Source: Trochalopteron elliotii
Taxonomy: Eukaryota; Chordata; Aves; Passeriformes; Leiothrichidae
Assembly: GCA_024734555.1 (NCBI GenBank)
Contig: JANPWX010020322.1
Coordinates: 62,001 to 126,000 of the forward strand
Direction: 5' to 3'
Length of the DNA stretch: 64,000 nucleotides
The first letter of the stretch is position 1. Each line of letters begins with the position of its first letter. The notes below the pieces were generated by a model. That model saw only the letters and a program-made list of their open reading frames with translations. It had not been told where the DNA came from and did not search any database. The translations under genes and the position numbers were made by a program. Of the stretch, positions 12,501 to 27,500 are shown one piece after another.

Positions 12501-15500
12501 GAGAGGGAAAAACAGGAGAAGGAATGGGAAAATAGGAGATGGTCAGGATTTTTGCAAGAGCAAAAGAGCTGGAATTTTATTATCCTTTTGGCAACCTTTT
12601 AATAATTTTATTATAATTTTATAATCAATTTGTGTAGTGGTCAACAGGCTTTTGAGTAATATTTCCATTCTGGTGGAAGATGGGGGTTGGAACGAGATGA
12701 TCTTCAAGGTCCTGTTTCAACCCAACCCCTTCTGTGATTCTGTGAAGATGTTCTTTGCTTTTTATTTTAAATGACACAGCTGAAAATCCAGTATCAGAAT
12801 CCCTGTTTGAAAAAGGAATTCGATGCTTTTTCCAAATTGGAACCACAAAGTAGATTTGTTTTTCTTTTTTTTGCCTGAATAGAAGTCAAATTTAAACTAA
12901 AATTTCCTGTGCCCAGTGTTAAGCTGAAAAGGGAAAAATACTTCTTCCCTTTTCTGTAAGGAAAACTGTCTCCTGAGACGGGGGATACCAGTGTGTCCTC
13001 AACATGTACTCCTAATACAAACACCTTTTCCTATTTCTTCTCTGGAAATACTGGAAATCTACATTAATTGGTGTTGGGATTAATTTATTCATTGATCCGT
13101 TGAAAAATTGGTGTGCAGTTTTTTCAGTTGTGGCCATTCCATTAAATTTTAATGCGTGGAGAACACAGATACGTTGGCTGGGATTGTGTTCCTGCTTGTG
13201 GCCATGATGGATTTTTAAGGTGAAAATTCATAATGTGGCTATTGGGGTTTTCCAAAGAGAAAGTGAAACCCATATTGGATCAGGTGAGTGATTTAAATGC
13301 GGTTTACCTCTGTGATCCAGAGGTAAACTGAATCCCTGGAATACTAGTAGAGAGTTGAATCTGGATCTCCAGGGACATCAGTCTTTGCTGTGGGAGGGAA
13401 AGGGTGTGGATGTGGGATGTGTTCCCACATAGGTGTGTCCCATGTGGATGTGTTCCATGAAGATGTATTACCACATACATGTGAGATGTATTCCCAGTGG
13501 ATGCAGGATTTATTTGCAAGTGGATGTGGGATGTGTTCCCACGTGGATGTGGGATGTGTTTCCAGTGGATGTGGGACATGTCCACACTGCCTCCCACCTT
13601 TCCCATGTGTGAGATCAGCCCAGAATCCCTACTTGCAGTGTGGGCCTGGCAGGGCCAAGCCAGTGAGCATGTTGCTGGTGCTGCTGTCTCCAGACAGGAG
13701 AGAGCTCCAGAGGGCCATGGAGCACAACAGCCGGCTGGACAAGGAGATCCTGGCACTGCGGGCACGGGTCCAGACGCTCGACCTGGAGAGAAAAGCGTTC
13801 CTGGAGCTGGTGAGGATCCACCAAACCAAGCCAACAATCCTGGGCTGGCTCCTGGAAGTCATCCCTGCTCCCAAACCTGCCCTGCCTTCCCTTTTCCCAT
13901 CTCTGTTGTATGCCCAGTCTTTCCAGAGCTGCAGTGTGGCTATATCACAATCCATGGAGCAGTAAAATTCAGGAAATAGGCAGAATGTAGCTGTGGGAAC
14001 TTCCATGCAGGAAGAGTTTGAGGGACTCCAACTGAGTGGTGACTTTGGGACACATTTTTGTGTGCTCATGGAGAGGGATCAGCTCCCTGCTCCTGGCTGG
14101 TGTTTACCCCAACTCAGGTGTGTAAACAGAATAAGAACATGCCTTTCCCTGGACTTGATTAAAGACTTCAGTTTACCTAAGTTTAGCCTAAAACCCCCAC
14201 CAGCTGGTTTGAAACCCATTTGAAATTTATGCTCATTTTTGATCCTTCTCAGCCCATTTGGTTTTTAACTCAGCCACATTGATTGATTTGCATATTTTCT
14301 ATGGGTTCTCTGAATGGAATGACTTACATTACTGTTACATTACTATTAGTTAAATGATTGGTGTTACACGGCCAGGATTCTCTAAATGCCATCTAGAATT
14401 AAGGAACAATTAAGGAACTGTTGACCAGATAATTCCTTACTGAGATTGCCAACAGGGAAGGGATGGAAGAGTCTGCATCCTATTAAAATGTATCATGGCA
14501 CAAAATCTGCTGCTGTTCTTATCTCCTGATTTCCTTAGATCAGCCTTTGAGAGCCTCGAATTGCCTCTGCCATCCCTGCACTGAGAGCTCTTGGCTGTCT
14601 TGCACTTCTCTCACATCAAATGAGTATTACTGAATTAATAGATGTATCTCTGAGAAGATACTTTTCAAATAATATTTAACAGATAATATCTTGAATGGGA
14701 TTTATTCCCACTTGAGGTGTTCAGAATTTTGCAGTATTTTTTATAGTACAGAATTTTTTGTAGTTTTGTTTCTTGCATTTAAAAAAGTTGCTGGTTTTTC
14801 CATGTCTGTCACCTCAAACCTTGTACTTATAGAACAGTCTGTTTCTGAAGCTACAAAAAACCATAACTTAGTTCAAAGTCCTCTGTTTACTTATTTTTTA
14901 TTCCAAATAATGTTTTCCTTGCTGTAGGACATTACTCCTTTCAGTCATTATGGATACACAAGTGTATGTATAGCTTATAAAAAAGTAGAAATATAATATG
15001 AAAATCTATTCATTTATATATCTATATATAGGTCGATATAGACAAAAAAATACAGACATATGTAACATATTGTGGTCACTGAACAGGAAAAAATGTAGCC
15101 AGACTGAGATCAGTTCTAGCCACATGTTAAGCTAAAAACAAATTCCCATTATTCCTTAGGAATGGGGTTTAACTGTTGGCACAGAACTTGGGAAGCTCCC
15201 AGTTTTTAATTTATAGTAGTAGAAAATGTGCTTTTTTACCTGCTACAGCAGCTGTGTGTCCTGAAAGGTGTTTTCTTGCCTGTGTGTTACGAAGAGTAGG
15301 GGAGGAACAGGCTGGGCAGTTGGCCTGGGATGAGCTGAGAATGTGGGGTGAAGACCTGCTGCCGTTAATGGAATTCTGTTGATCCCATGGATGGAAGACA
15401 CTGAAAGGTGTCCTCAGAAATAGCAATTGGAATCTGACACAATGTGGATGGGGTCAGGAAGTGAAATAAATTCAGGAAAATCACCCTTTAATGGATTGGA

Positions 15501-18500
15501 GCAGCAGCATTCCCACTTTTGCTGCTCCTTGTCTGAGGCCACTCAGCAGCTGAGCAGCCACAGGATCTCAACCAATCCCTCAGGATAAGGAATAGTAATA
15601 AATTAATAATAAATATGAAAATGGAATGTACACCAAAACTCAAAGCAGGTGTTTTGTGTTGCAGGTGGAGCAGCTCAAGGAGGAGATCTGTGAGTACCAG
15701 CGAAGCGAGAGGCCAGAGCCTCCACCGGCCGAGGGAGTCAGAGTGGCCTCACTGCAGGTGTTTCCAAGGGCGCTTTCTTTGTCACTCCAGAAAAACGGGG
15801 TCCCCTCTGTATCCCAGACCCTAGCTGTCCATCAGAACCTTGATGTTCTGGGTTTGGAGGATTTTGCTCCTAGGGGCAAGAGATGAAGCTGACATGGCTC
15901 ACGTGTTTTATTTCTGAGAGACACAGGTGGCCTTGGAATCACTCTGTCCTCGCATGGGAAAGATGTGGAGCTGTTGGAGCTGGGTGAGGAGGCTGGGGAG
16001 ATGCTCCAAGGGCTGGAGCCCCTCTGCTCTGGAGCCAAGCTGGGAAAGCTGGGGGTATTTATCTGGAGAAGAGAAGGCTGCAGGGAGACCTTAGAGTCCT
16101 TTCCAGTACCTAAAGGGGCTCCAAGAGAGATGGAGAGGGACTTGGGACAAGGGTCTGGAGTGCCAGGACAAGGAGGAATGGCTTTCCACTGCCAGAGGGC
16201 AGGGTCAGATGAGATATTGGGAAGGAATTCCTGGCTGTGGGGGTGGTGAGGCCCTTGCACAGATTGCTCAGAGAAGCTGTGGCTGCCCCTGGATCCCTGG
16301 CAGTGTCCAAGGTCAGGTTGGACTGGGCTTGGAGCAACCATGGATAGAGGAAGGTGTGCCTGCTCATGGAGCAGGATGACCTTTAAGGTCCTTCCAACCA
16401 AATCCATCCTGGGATTCTGGGATCTCAATCCTACTTCTGTGCTAATGTTGATTTTTCTCTCAGGCACAGGGCACATGGGAAGCAGCAGGAGCTGATGGAG
16501 ACACTGGTACCAGCAGAACTGCCCTGTATCAGGAACGTGGAGATCAGGGTGTTGAAACTCTTCACAAAAGGTGAGAGGTGTAGAAATCCTTCACCCCTTG
16601 TACTTCCACTGGTTCCTGGTGCTGTGCCTCTGGTGCTCTCTCTTGCAAGATTATTTGATTATTGAATTGTTTTAAATACTCTTTTGGACTTTGTTCTTCT
16701 GCTCCCAAATGGGAAAATTTGGAGGAGATGCAGTCCTGAGGAATCACTCCTTCCAGTTAAATGCTGAGACTTCCTCCAGTTTGTTGCTTTCCTAAAAGAA
16801 GATAGTTGGGCTTTTGGCACTCTCCGCAGACAAAAATGTTGTTTTTAAACCTGTTTTGGTGCTGGGAAGTTTTCTTTGGATTTGGTCGCTCTCCAGGAGT
16901 TCACCAAAACACCTGGCTTTCAACCATAAGTATGTAAGCAGGGATTTCTAAGAGAATTCAAAGCTTTGTTCTCCCAATAGCTGCTCAGGAGCTGCCGCAC
17001 CTCTTCTGGCAGGTTCAGGGAGGAAAGGGGAGCTGATCCCATCCCTCTGGCTCTTTTCCCTTCAGATTCTCAAGTCTGTTCTCCACCTCAAGCAGCTGAA
17101 TTTGCCATTGTCTCTCTGCTGTTGGCAACCTCATGCCTGACCTGTTTACTGCCCAGACCATCATTCCTTGTGTAGATCCCGTCACCCCTAATTTCCATCC
17201 AAATAAGAGCAGGCACAGGCCATGCTGGATGTGAGACTGGAAATCAGCGGGAGAGTGTGAGGAAGCCCTCGGCCTTTCCTTGCTGGTGGGGAGCAGTTGG
17301 GATGCAGTTCCAGCCTTGGTGATGCCGGGTTTTGGTGTGCAGGTGCAATGAAGCCACAGAGAACACTGAGGGCAGGAATTCCCAGCTCCTTCACAAGCTG
17401 TGGAAAGTGGAGCAGGAGCACGAGGGTTTGGTTGACCGCAATGAGGAGCTGGAATCAATTCTGGGAGAGGCACAGATCCAAAACAAGCAAGAGAAGCAAC
17501 AACTGGAGAGCGAGGTGGAGGGACTGCAGCAGAAAGTGAGTAAGGAATAGGAGAAACAAGGTTTGGATTTCTTTCATTCCATCTGCTTTTCTCTCTGATT
17601 GGAAAAATAGAATTATGTTTGGCCTGGCCCTGCATTCTGCTGTGTTTAGTTTGACAAGAAAAACAGCCAGAAAAACCTGCCAGTTTGGGAGAAAGGGAGA
17701 AAAAAAAATCCCAGCAGGGAGTAAATGACTCTTGGTTGGAAGTGCAGATTTCCTGGTGTTATGGCAGCGTTGTCTTTTCCATCTCTTGTTCCCCCTCACA
17801 GATTCCCAGACTGGGAAGGGACCTTAAAGCCCATTGAGTCCCACCCCCTGCCATGGGCAGGGACACCTTCCACTATCCCAGGGTGCTCCAAGCCCCAATG
17901 TCCAGTCTGGCCTTGGACACTTCCAGGGGTCCGGGGGCAGCCACAGCTTCTCTGGGCAGCCTGTGCTAGGGACTCCCCACCCTCACAGGGAAGAATTCCT
18001 TCCCAGTATTGCATCTGACCCTACTGTCTGGGACACTGATGCTCCTTGATCACAGGAAATATCACCTGTTGAGTGTTCTTGTGGCGGAAGATTGCACTTT
18101 GGCTTTTCCCCAGGGACAGGATCTTGGAGATGTGTCAAACAGTGCTGAGTGTAAAGGCCTGGAACATCCCTCTGAGCATACAAATTGAGGAACAGGGAGT
18201 TTTTCCTATCCTGTTGTGCAGCAGCTGCTTGTGAGTGGGGCTGCTCACCTCTCTTGGAAGAGCTCTGAGATCCATCTTGAGAAGCTCTGCTCAATCTTGA
18301 TCAAGATGTGACCTCAGCAGCATCTTCCTAACTTGGATCCTACTTGATTTTGAGTACCCTCATCCCAGGGTAACCTGTATCTATTCCTGTTAATAGGACA
18401 AGTCCACTCAAATCATGCTTTGACTTCAGGAAGTGGATAGAAATTCTTTATTATTTGCATGTGACAAATGGGAACCTTTGGGAACAAATATGAAGCACTG

Positions 18501-21500
18501 GTTAAACATCTGTTTTTCCAGAACCTTGGAAACACTGGGGGCCTCCTTGAGCATCTGCAGGGCCACCTCCATCCTCTGAGCAAGAGTAAATTGTGGCTGA
18601 AGCCTCTCAGGCTGATGCTGCCTTTGTCAGGGTGGTTTTTAGCCTCAGTTTTCTGGAGGGACTCTCCATCCCTCTGGAGTGAGGAGCACTGGCACTACAG
18701 GCTGGGTTGGCACTGCTTCCCCAGGGAAAATTCTGTGAGGAGCATCACTGCCAGGGCACCTGATCCCTTACAGGGGGTGCAGCTGGGGAATTTACTGCCA
18801 GAGAGAAGAGGGAAAAACAGACTTTGGTCTGGCCAGGTAGGTAGGTGGGATTCTCCCCACAAAGGCTGGCTGAGGAGGTCCTTCCCATGAGCGGAGGCTC
18901 TGCTGCCTGGCCAGGAACTCTTCCTTGCTGGGGCTCTTGTCCTCTGCCCTCTGTCTGTGCTGGAAATTCTCTCTGCAGTGGGCCTGGATTGATCCGTCTT
19001 TCCTGACTGGCAGCTGTACAAGTCCAGAGTGTCCCTAGGGGATTTCTGTGGTGAGGTTTTAGCACCCCCTGCCTGGCTTTCTGTGAGGACTGATGTGTCC
19101 TAATGCCTGGTGTTGGGTTAAAACGTGGTGTCGGAGATGGTGGCGGTGTATCCCACATGGATACACAACTCCAAGCTGGATTGTTCAAAGGAAGAGATGA
19201 GGAATTCCCAGTCAGTTGGCTCTGGAAAAGCCTCTAAAAAGAGGTTGAAGGCAAGTTCAAATACCTTAATGAGGGTGCCAGTGGCACCGTGTTTGTCTCC
19301 TGTCTCAGAGGAGCCACAGGCCAGCTCTGGGATGGGATGGAAAAGGGTCTGTCCACCATGGCAGTGGTTTGGTTTAACTTGGGGCTTGTTCAGCTTGCAC
19401 CAAACTCTTCCCATTTGGACCAGAGTGAACACAGCCTTCCAAAAATCAAACACAATATGTTTTCAGCTTGGACAAATCCCCGTTTTGCTCTGTGGATTGT
19501 CACACAGATCCCTGGGAATGCAATGCTCGGGAGACAAGAAGATGTGAGGCATTTTGTCTGCAGAGGCTTGGCAGCTGCTGCAGCTGGAAAAGAACCATTT
19601 TGAGGGATGCAGGGCCTTAGAGCAGAGGTGAGATAGACGAGGACATGGGTTTTAACCCTTGGATGGAGGTTGCTGAGCTGTGTCCTGCATTCCCAGGGGG
19701 CTTTGAGAGCCCTGGAGATGAGGAGGGAAGGGGCTGGAGCCTGGGGAAGGCAGTGGTCCTGGGTGTTTGCCAGTCCTGCCCTGGCTGGGAAGGACTTGGG
19801 AGGGTTTTTGGTTCTGGCACAGCTGCAGAAGCCTTGGCTGGTCAGGCTATGACTCAGGACCAGGACAGTGGGATACAGAGTGAGGATTGTTCTGCTGCTG
19901 GCATGGAATTTCAGAGCACAAATTAAGTGCTTAAAAGTTAATGGCTTGGAGGGAGAATAAAGAACTGCATTGCTGGGTATCAGCTTCTGACCAAAGGCTG
20001 GCTGGGGGTGAGGAGGAGAGGTGTGTTTTGCATTTGAGATCCCTTTTGGAGCTCCAAAGTCTTGCTGAACCCCAAATTATCATCCAGTTACGCAAAAGGA
20101 GAGGGGTTTGTCCTTTAGCTCTTCTGTGAGAGGTCTGGATGTTTCACCCCACTTTCAATACCTTTTAACACATTGGTGAGCTCATATCTAAGATTTAAAA
20201 AGCAGCGTAGCAGTAGCTTTCCTGTGTGTTGGAGACCACTCCAGCAGGGGATGGGAGTTCCAGCAGACCCAGTTGGTACCAGGAACTCAACAAAGAGAGC
20301 AAAGCTCAGGGGCTTTGAGGTGCTGCTTTGGAAATAGATTGGGATTGGCAGGGACTTGGTACTCCTTTGGCTTTGGGATTACATACGAGGAAGAATTTCT
20401 TGGCTGTGAGGGTGGGGAGGCCCTGGACATGTTGTCCAGAGAAGCTGTGGCTGCCCCACCCCTGGAAGTGTCAAGGGCCAGGTTAAATGGGGCTTGGAGC
20501 AACCTGGGATAGTGTAAGGTGTCCCTGCCCATAGCAGGGGTGGAACTGGATGGGCTTTAAGGTCCTTTCCAACCCAAACCAGTCTGCAGTTCTGTGGAGC
20601 TGGATTTCATCTCCCTCCAGTGTCCCAGCTCATTTCAGGGGAGCCAAGCTCAGGCAGTTAGACAGTCCAGCCTGGGGTTTTAGAAATAAGCTCAAATTGG
20701 ATTTCAAGCCTTAGGAGTGAAAAGGAAGCTGTCCAGGCTCCTACTGGCAGTGGAGCAAGGGGGCTGCCAGTGCCAAGACTTGGATTTTGGAAAAGGGTCC
20801 GTGGGATCCCTAATGGGAAAGAGAAGCTGAACTGCTCCTCTGGGATGATCCTTACTTGGGCTGCTCTCAGCTCCTTTGAGCCCTTTATAACTTCACAACC
20901 AATAATTTTTCCCCCAAGGGCATCTGCCCTTTGTGGGTGATCCAAATGCAGTGTGAGACCTTGTCCAAACTCCCACCTGCCAGGAGGTGCCAGGAGGAAC
21001 AGAAGTCAGTGGTCACAGAGGTCAGTGCTTTGCTGTCCCATATCCTGAGTCCTTGGAGCCCTTCTGGAGGGACTGAAAACTTCCTATGAGCAGTTGAAGG
21101 GACTCCTGATTCCTGTTGGACCAGGCTGAACATCTGCTTGGATAAGATCAGCACTCCAAGCACAGGGAACAAGGATGACCCAGCACCTAAACTGGAGTGT
21201 CTTGGGGTCTTGCATGTTGGGGGAGTACCACAATGTGTGGAAGCTTTGGGTTTTCACCATGTGCCTGGGTTGTTCCACTCCTTTTAAGGAGCATAATTCC
21301 ACCTTTTTCTGGCTTGAGTCCAGATGGCTCATTCCTCCTTGGAAGCAGCAGGATGAGGGATGAGCTAGAGCTGGCCGTGCACATCTCCTCCTGTTCCTTG
21401 CTTCCAATGTGGGTCTTATCCCATAATAGCAGCACAAGGAGCACTCTAGGAGTAGTTGTGCATTTAGTGGTGAGTCCTGGTTTGGTTTTAACTTGGGATT

Positions 21501-24500
21501 TGTCCATGTTCAGATCACCAGTTTGGAAACAGAATTGTTTGAGGTGCAGAAGAACAAAAGTGAGATGAATGGGAACGAGCAGGTGGCATCTGGAGCTCAG
21601 GAGATGCAGGAGGTGAGAGCTTTTCCTTGGGAAATGAACTGTTCTGTTTAGAAATGTTTTAAATGAGCACCTTAAATGAGCATCTGAAGTGACTCTCTCC
21701 TGGGGATGCTCTTTGTCACCCTCTCCTGAGGAGTAGTAGTCCCTCAGCTCATGCAGATGGATGGATTTTTGTAGAAAAGCAGCCAATGTGATCTCCATGA
21801 AAACTCTCCCCTTAGGAAGTTGTCTTGCCTTCAGCTCTGCCAGCTGAGGAGTTTGTTGTCTCCCCATGAATGTGAAGGTTTTATCTGTGTGAAGGTGCTC
21901 AAATCTTGTTTAGGGTTTAGTGAAACCAAGGGATGTGTAGGTACATTTAAAGCTGGTTCCCATCAGGTTAACTGGGTTAACTTTCCTGTCCATTTGTTCC
22001 TTGCCAGCCCAGCAATTGGATCTGCCTGGTGTGTCAGCCAGACAGAAATGGAGAGGAGCTTCCCAAGGAGTTTTGGGTCAGTGGAGGTTCTGCGAGCCCT
22101 GAATAAGAGGTGTAGGAATTCCACTGGAAACATTTGAGAACCGTTTTTCTCCTCTCCTTGTTTCCTAGAAGACACATTTCCTGCAATCTGCTTCTCTCTG
22201 TGTAGAAAAAATGATGTTGTGGTAGTGACTCTTAACATTCCTTGTTCCAGATGTTGGAAAGCTGTCAGGAAACAATAGACAAGTTGGGGAGTCAGCTGGG
22301 AGAGAGGAGAGAACGGAGAAAGCAACTGGCATGTGAGCTGGAGTTGCTGCGGGAAGATCTGAAGGCTGAGAAGGTGGTTCTGGGCAGCCAGGTATGTCCA
22401 GCCCCTGTGGTGGGACTCCCTGCAGGAGCCAGCTGCCTTTGGATGCTCCATGAAACATCCCCAGGTGCCCCCCAAACTCATTGCCTGGCATCTCTTGATG
22501 CGTTGCTACAGCCCAGCCACTTTCAAACCTTTGGTGGAGGGTCTTAAATCCAGTTGCTGTCATGGCATTGTCTCTAACTCCAGAATTTAGTTTCGTTTCA
22601 GTGAATCTAATACCAAATCAGTAATTCCAACTTTGTAGCCAAACCCTGATTCTCCAGAGGGCAGAGTGGGAGTTTTCAGACTCAGGTATTAATTGCAGGA
22701 ATTGAACATCCCAGAGCCAAATGAACATCCTGCTGGGATCACAGCACTTCTGGGATTTCCCCAAGGGCCTCGGCACACTTGGCTTGAGCCAATTAGGGTG
22801 TTAAATCAGCTCCTGGGGATTTCCCTGCTGGGAACGTTTTTGGAATTCTTGTATTCCATCTGGGCCACAGAGGAGAGACAGTGAGTGGTGCCAACAAAAT
22901 TGTCCAAGGTCTGCCAGGACAAGGGCTGAAAATTAGGGTCAAAATTTAGGAGATTGGCAGATCTGTGGCCTGGACAAAGGGACCTGGCAATGGGAGACTG
23001 GCAATGTGGGGGGGCACAGCCATGACAAATCTAATTTTTTATCACTCTGAGAGGCCTTACATCAGTTTGTGAGTCCTGTCACTTCCTTGAAACCAAGTAA
23101 AAATCCATGGAAGTCCTGAGCTGTTGGCACAACTCCACAAATTCAGGTGCTGCTGGAGGAACAGTGGCATCTAGAGGCCAGGGCTTAGTCATGCTGCAAC
23201 AAATCTATGCTGAAACTTGGGATCAAAGCTTGGGATGAAAACAGTCTGGCTGGGAGGAAGAGGCTGGGTCAGTCTATCAATACACACATGGAAAAGAATT
23301 GTCTGATCTGAGGACGGTGTGGAAAATGGGAAGAGCCCTTTTTTAACCTTTGCCTCCCAGTAGTTCAGCCTACTCGTGATCCAGGGACCTTTGAATCCAA
23401 ATCATCCATCCCTGAAACTCTGGTTGGAATTCAGCCACCCACTGGCCCGTGGTCCCTCTGAAGGAAGGACTGTTTTCCCATCAAAGGGATCAGGAGGAGA
23501 TGGAATCCAGAGCCCTGTGTTAGACTGGAACAACCTTTAGCATAGAGATGTTTACATGTATTTGGTGGATTCCTGTCTTCCCACATGGGCTCATTCCCTT
23601 TGGATGGAGCAGCTGTACTGCAATGAATCATTTCCCAACAGTGCTGGAAACAAGCTTTGCACTGAATCATTGGGTTCTGTCACCTGGAAATCTCTTCTTG
23701 TTTTTTAAGAGATTTTTGGACATTTGAGAGGAGAAATCTTTTCCTGAGCTTGTCCTTCAGGGTATGTTTCATCCACTGACTGTGTTGTTTCCTCTCCAGG
23801 GTTTGCCTGACTCCCACTCAGAGCTCACAAGCCACATAAACACCTTCCCGAGTCTCCAGAGAACATCAGCCAGCAGGGATCTTGTGGATGTATCCCATGA
23901 GACGCTGCACAAAGATAGTGCTTTGCTAGATCCAGAGGTGAGACATGAAAAGGATTCCCAGTTCTTGCGGTACCTGATGCAGGCAGGAGCTGCTGGGGTG
24001 TGCTGCTCAAATATGAGCAAATTTGTCCTGGTGTGGATGATGCCTTGCAATTGAAATACCAGGAAATACCTGGGATTGAAAGCTCAGGAAGAGCTGTTGA
24101 TTAAAAAGCTTTAGCAGTCAAAGTTGGTGTTTAGTGAGGATAATGGTGTTTGTGTCTGAAGGATTTGGGCCTGTCACAGCTGAGCAGCAGATCTGACACT
24201 GGGCAGACTCCAGTTGTGATTCAGCTGGCAGTTTATCCCAGCGTTCCTCCTTTTCTGCCCCTTTTATTTTCTTGACGTCTTCTCCTCAAGTCTCAGGTTC
24301 AGGGTGTGCTGTTACTTGGTGTTACAGGGTTAGGTGGCACTGGGAGAGGAGGAGCCACCCCTAGGGAGATGTTTGGGGTAGAGTTGGAGCACCACTGTGA
24401 GAACCACCTGAACCTACACCTTGTGCTCCTCCTGGTTTGCCAAGAGCTGCTGCTTGTGTAAAGAGCTTTGGCACATGCTGTAAATCCGTGGGAGCTGCAG

Positions 24501-27500
24501 ATGTGCCACAGTAGGATGAAATCAAATAAAGAGCCATGGCTTGGTGGTAGTTTAGACACAGCTACTTTCCATGCAGGAAAAAGGACTCACATGTGTCTTT
24601 GAGGGGAAAAAACTGCAATAATTTAGCCACAGGATCACAAGTCATGTCTTGCTGGAGTTCCCAGATTGCCCTGTATGGCTCCAAAGATTTCCATCGGAGC
24701 AAAGGATATCCAAGTTGTGGTGTTTTCTGACCTTACAGGCCTCTAAAATCCTGCAAGACAGAGAACAGAGTCCCAAAGTGAAGCAGAAGCAGGAAGATCC
24801 CTGTGCAGATGCAAAGATCTGTGAGGAACAGATGGCTAAAGTAGTGTTTTTGGAAGAACAGATCAAAAACCTGAGGGAAGAGCAAGAACTGCTGTGGTAA
24901 ACCTTAACAAAACCTGTGTTTTTTTCTGCTCCTTGTCTTTGCTGATTTAAGTTTTGAGTCTTTTCCAACTCCCCCTGGTGCTTCTCCTGACAAAAATGAG
25001 CCTAGCATCTTCATGTTGTCCTTGGGTCAGCATCTCTGATTTTGGTGACTTTCAGTGTCATCAGGGTCAGCCAGGATTAAAGATTTTTTCTGCAGCTCTT
25101 CCAGATTCTGAGTAGACTAAATGGGAGCTGTCCTTAGGGAGGAGGATTCTTCCCTTGAAGTTGGACTGAGGGGGTCATGTTGTGGGTTTGGGCTCCTCAG
25201 GGATCACTGCTGGCAGCAGCTGACGGTCCTAGTTCCACTGGAGATTTGGGTAGTCCTTGGAATTTGGGTGTCTTTGGAGGGGAGGTATCAGCAGGTGTTG
25301 GTTCAACTCCCATTTTTGAGTAGATCAGGACAAATTTGGAGTTGGAGCCTCTGGGCTCAGACTGTCCTTAGTAAATAAAAGCTTGGATTAAATCCAATAT
25401 GGTTACAGTGACCAGGGTTACTGATACTGGGATAAAGTACCATGAGAAGAAGGCAGTAGGGAGCTGCTAAAGGAACCATGGAATTGTTCAGGCTGGAAAA
25501 GCCCTCAAAGATCATTGAGTCCAACCATTTCCCAACACTGCCGTGTTCACCCTTAACCCATGTCCCCAAGTGCCACATCCACAGGTTTTTTGAACACTTC
25601 CAGGGATGGCGATTCCAGCCTGGACAACCTGTTCCAGTATCTGGACATCCAGGACACAGAATCACAGAATTCCAGACTGTTCTGGGGAAGAAGGGATCTT
25701 AAAGCTCGTTCTGTTCCACCTGCCTCTATGGGCAGGGTCACCTTCCACTATCCTGGGCTGCTCTAAGCTCTGTCCAGCCTGGCCTTGGACACTTCCAGGG
25801 ATGGGGCAGCCATGGCTTTGATCTTGGATGGAGAAAATGGAGATAGAGTTTGGGTGAAGGGAAGTCAGACAGCTGGACTGGGACACCTGAGTCTCTATTC
25901 CAGTGCTTCCTGCAGCTTTGAGTCCAGAGTAGTTCCTGTGCCTTTGTGAGGATTCCTTAACCAGCCTGTAACCTCCTCCTGGGGAGAGCTGAGCCTTTGG
26001 ACACACGTGGTTTTGTGGGAGATGTCCCAGGGAGACTGACCCTTGCCCAGAACTGCTGCACCCAGGATTGAATCCCCTTTGGAGCCTCCCAAAGCACTGG
26101 AGTGTTTAACTGGACTCTCATCTCCCAAGTTTTTCCCCTTTTAGAGTGTTTTTCCTGGATTTGTGTAGTTATCTCTCTCCTTTACTATTTCTCCTTCAAG
26201 CTCTGAATTACTAGAGAACAACAAGAAAAAGGAGGAGCTGGAAAAGCAGCTCAAAGAAAGCAATGAAGAAAAAAGGATATTGCTTGAAGAAATTGCCCAG
26301 CTCAAATGTGACGTTCGGAGTGCCTGGGAGCAGGGCCCCAGCGGAGACACGAGGAGGATGACCCCAGGCTTGGAGCAGAGGGAGAATAGGTTTCTCCCCT
26401 GGCAGAGCTCAGCAGGCACTTTAGAGGGGAGCCTTAAACAGGTATGGGCAGCTTTGCCATCTACACCCTGCTTTTTGTTGTTAATTGAGTGGCAAAATGT
26501 AATGAAAGTGGGCTGGAAGCCAGTCCTGTGGTGTGAGCAATTGTTGGAAATTAGGGATGTGTTTATTTCCTTGTGTTGTGCTATTGAATGTGGTGGGGAC
26601 TTGGATAAACTGAACTGATTACACATGGCAGAAATAAGTGATTTAGATTGACTTTGTTCACCTTTCTCACCTTGCTAGCTGAAGGAGAAAGGGAGGTGCA
26701 GGTGTCCCTGCCAAAAAGGGAGAAAATGATGGAAGAACTCAGGATGGGGTGACTGAGGAGGAGGTCAGTTTCTGTGCAAAGATTTGGGAGAGAAGAGAGG
26801 ACAGGGTGGTCTCTATGGCCAGGGCAGGAATGAGAAGTAGAAGATTGGAGTCCAGTTGTATCCAAGAAGCAGCAAATCATCTGGGTGGAGCAGAGCAGGA
26901 CACAAGGAGTGCAGTGAATGTGGGAAGGGATCCTGATAGAAACAGGTGGGGAAAACCCCACAAAACCAATGGAGCCAATGGACCTTCAGGACAACTGACA
27001 CTGCCAGATCCCACAGTGCTGGATCAAGACTTTTCCCTGCTTGGGAAATTTTCTCGGGATTATCTGAGAAGGCAGATTTGGTCTTCAGTGAATTCCATCT
27101 GCTCCCAAGAGCAGAAGGTGAAGATGCAAAGTGGGAATGCACATCAGAGATGGCTGAAAGTGATGCTGGAAAGAAAGGCTTTGGTTCAACCCAGGCTTTG
27201 GTGTGTGTGCCAGGAAGGTGAGTGAGCCAAGGAGATCAGTTATCTCCCAAGAGCCATCGCAGACCATCGGTGACACCTCCCAGTGTCCAGGCTCTGTCCT
27301 GTTGTGTTGTTCCTGTCCCGCTGCCAGGACTTGCTTTTCTCCTGTTCCTGATCCCTCTGGGAGCTGGGTTGGCTGTGTCATTCCTGCTTGGATGCCTGAG
27401 ACACTGGTACAAGAATCCAAAGTGACCTGGTTGCTTTGGTTTGATTGGACAGGTTTGTTTTTAATAGGGATTTGTTCCCTCATCCAGGTTATCACCTCTT

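Noticed and set aside
13304..13979. Cys/Gly/Trp-rich frames around 13.4-13.6 kb
   Set aside because: They come from the GTGGATGTGGGATG tandem repeat; only the part from 13694 is a real exon.
18468..18890. 140-codon plus-strand frame as an extra CCDC30 exon
   Set aside because: It has no coil character and no matching splice sites; flanking exons join in phase without it.
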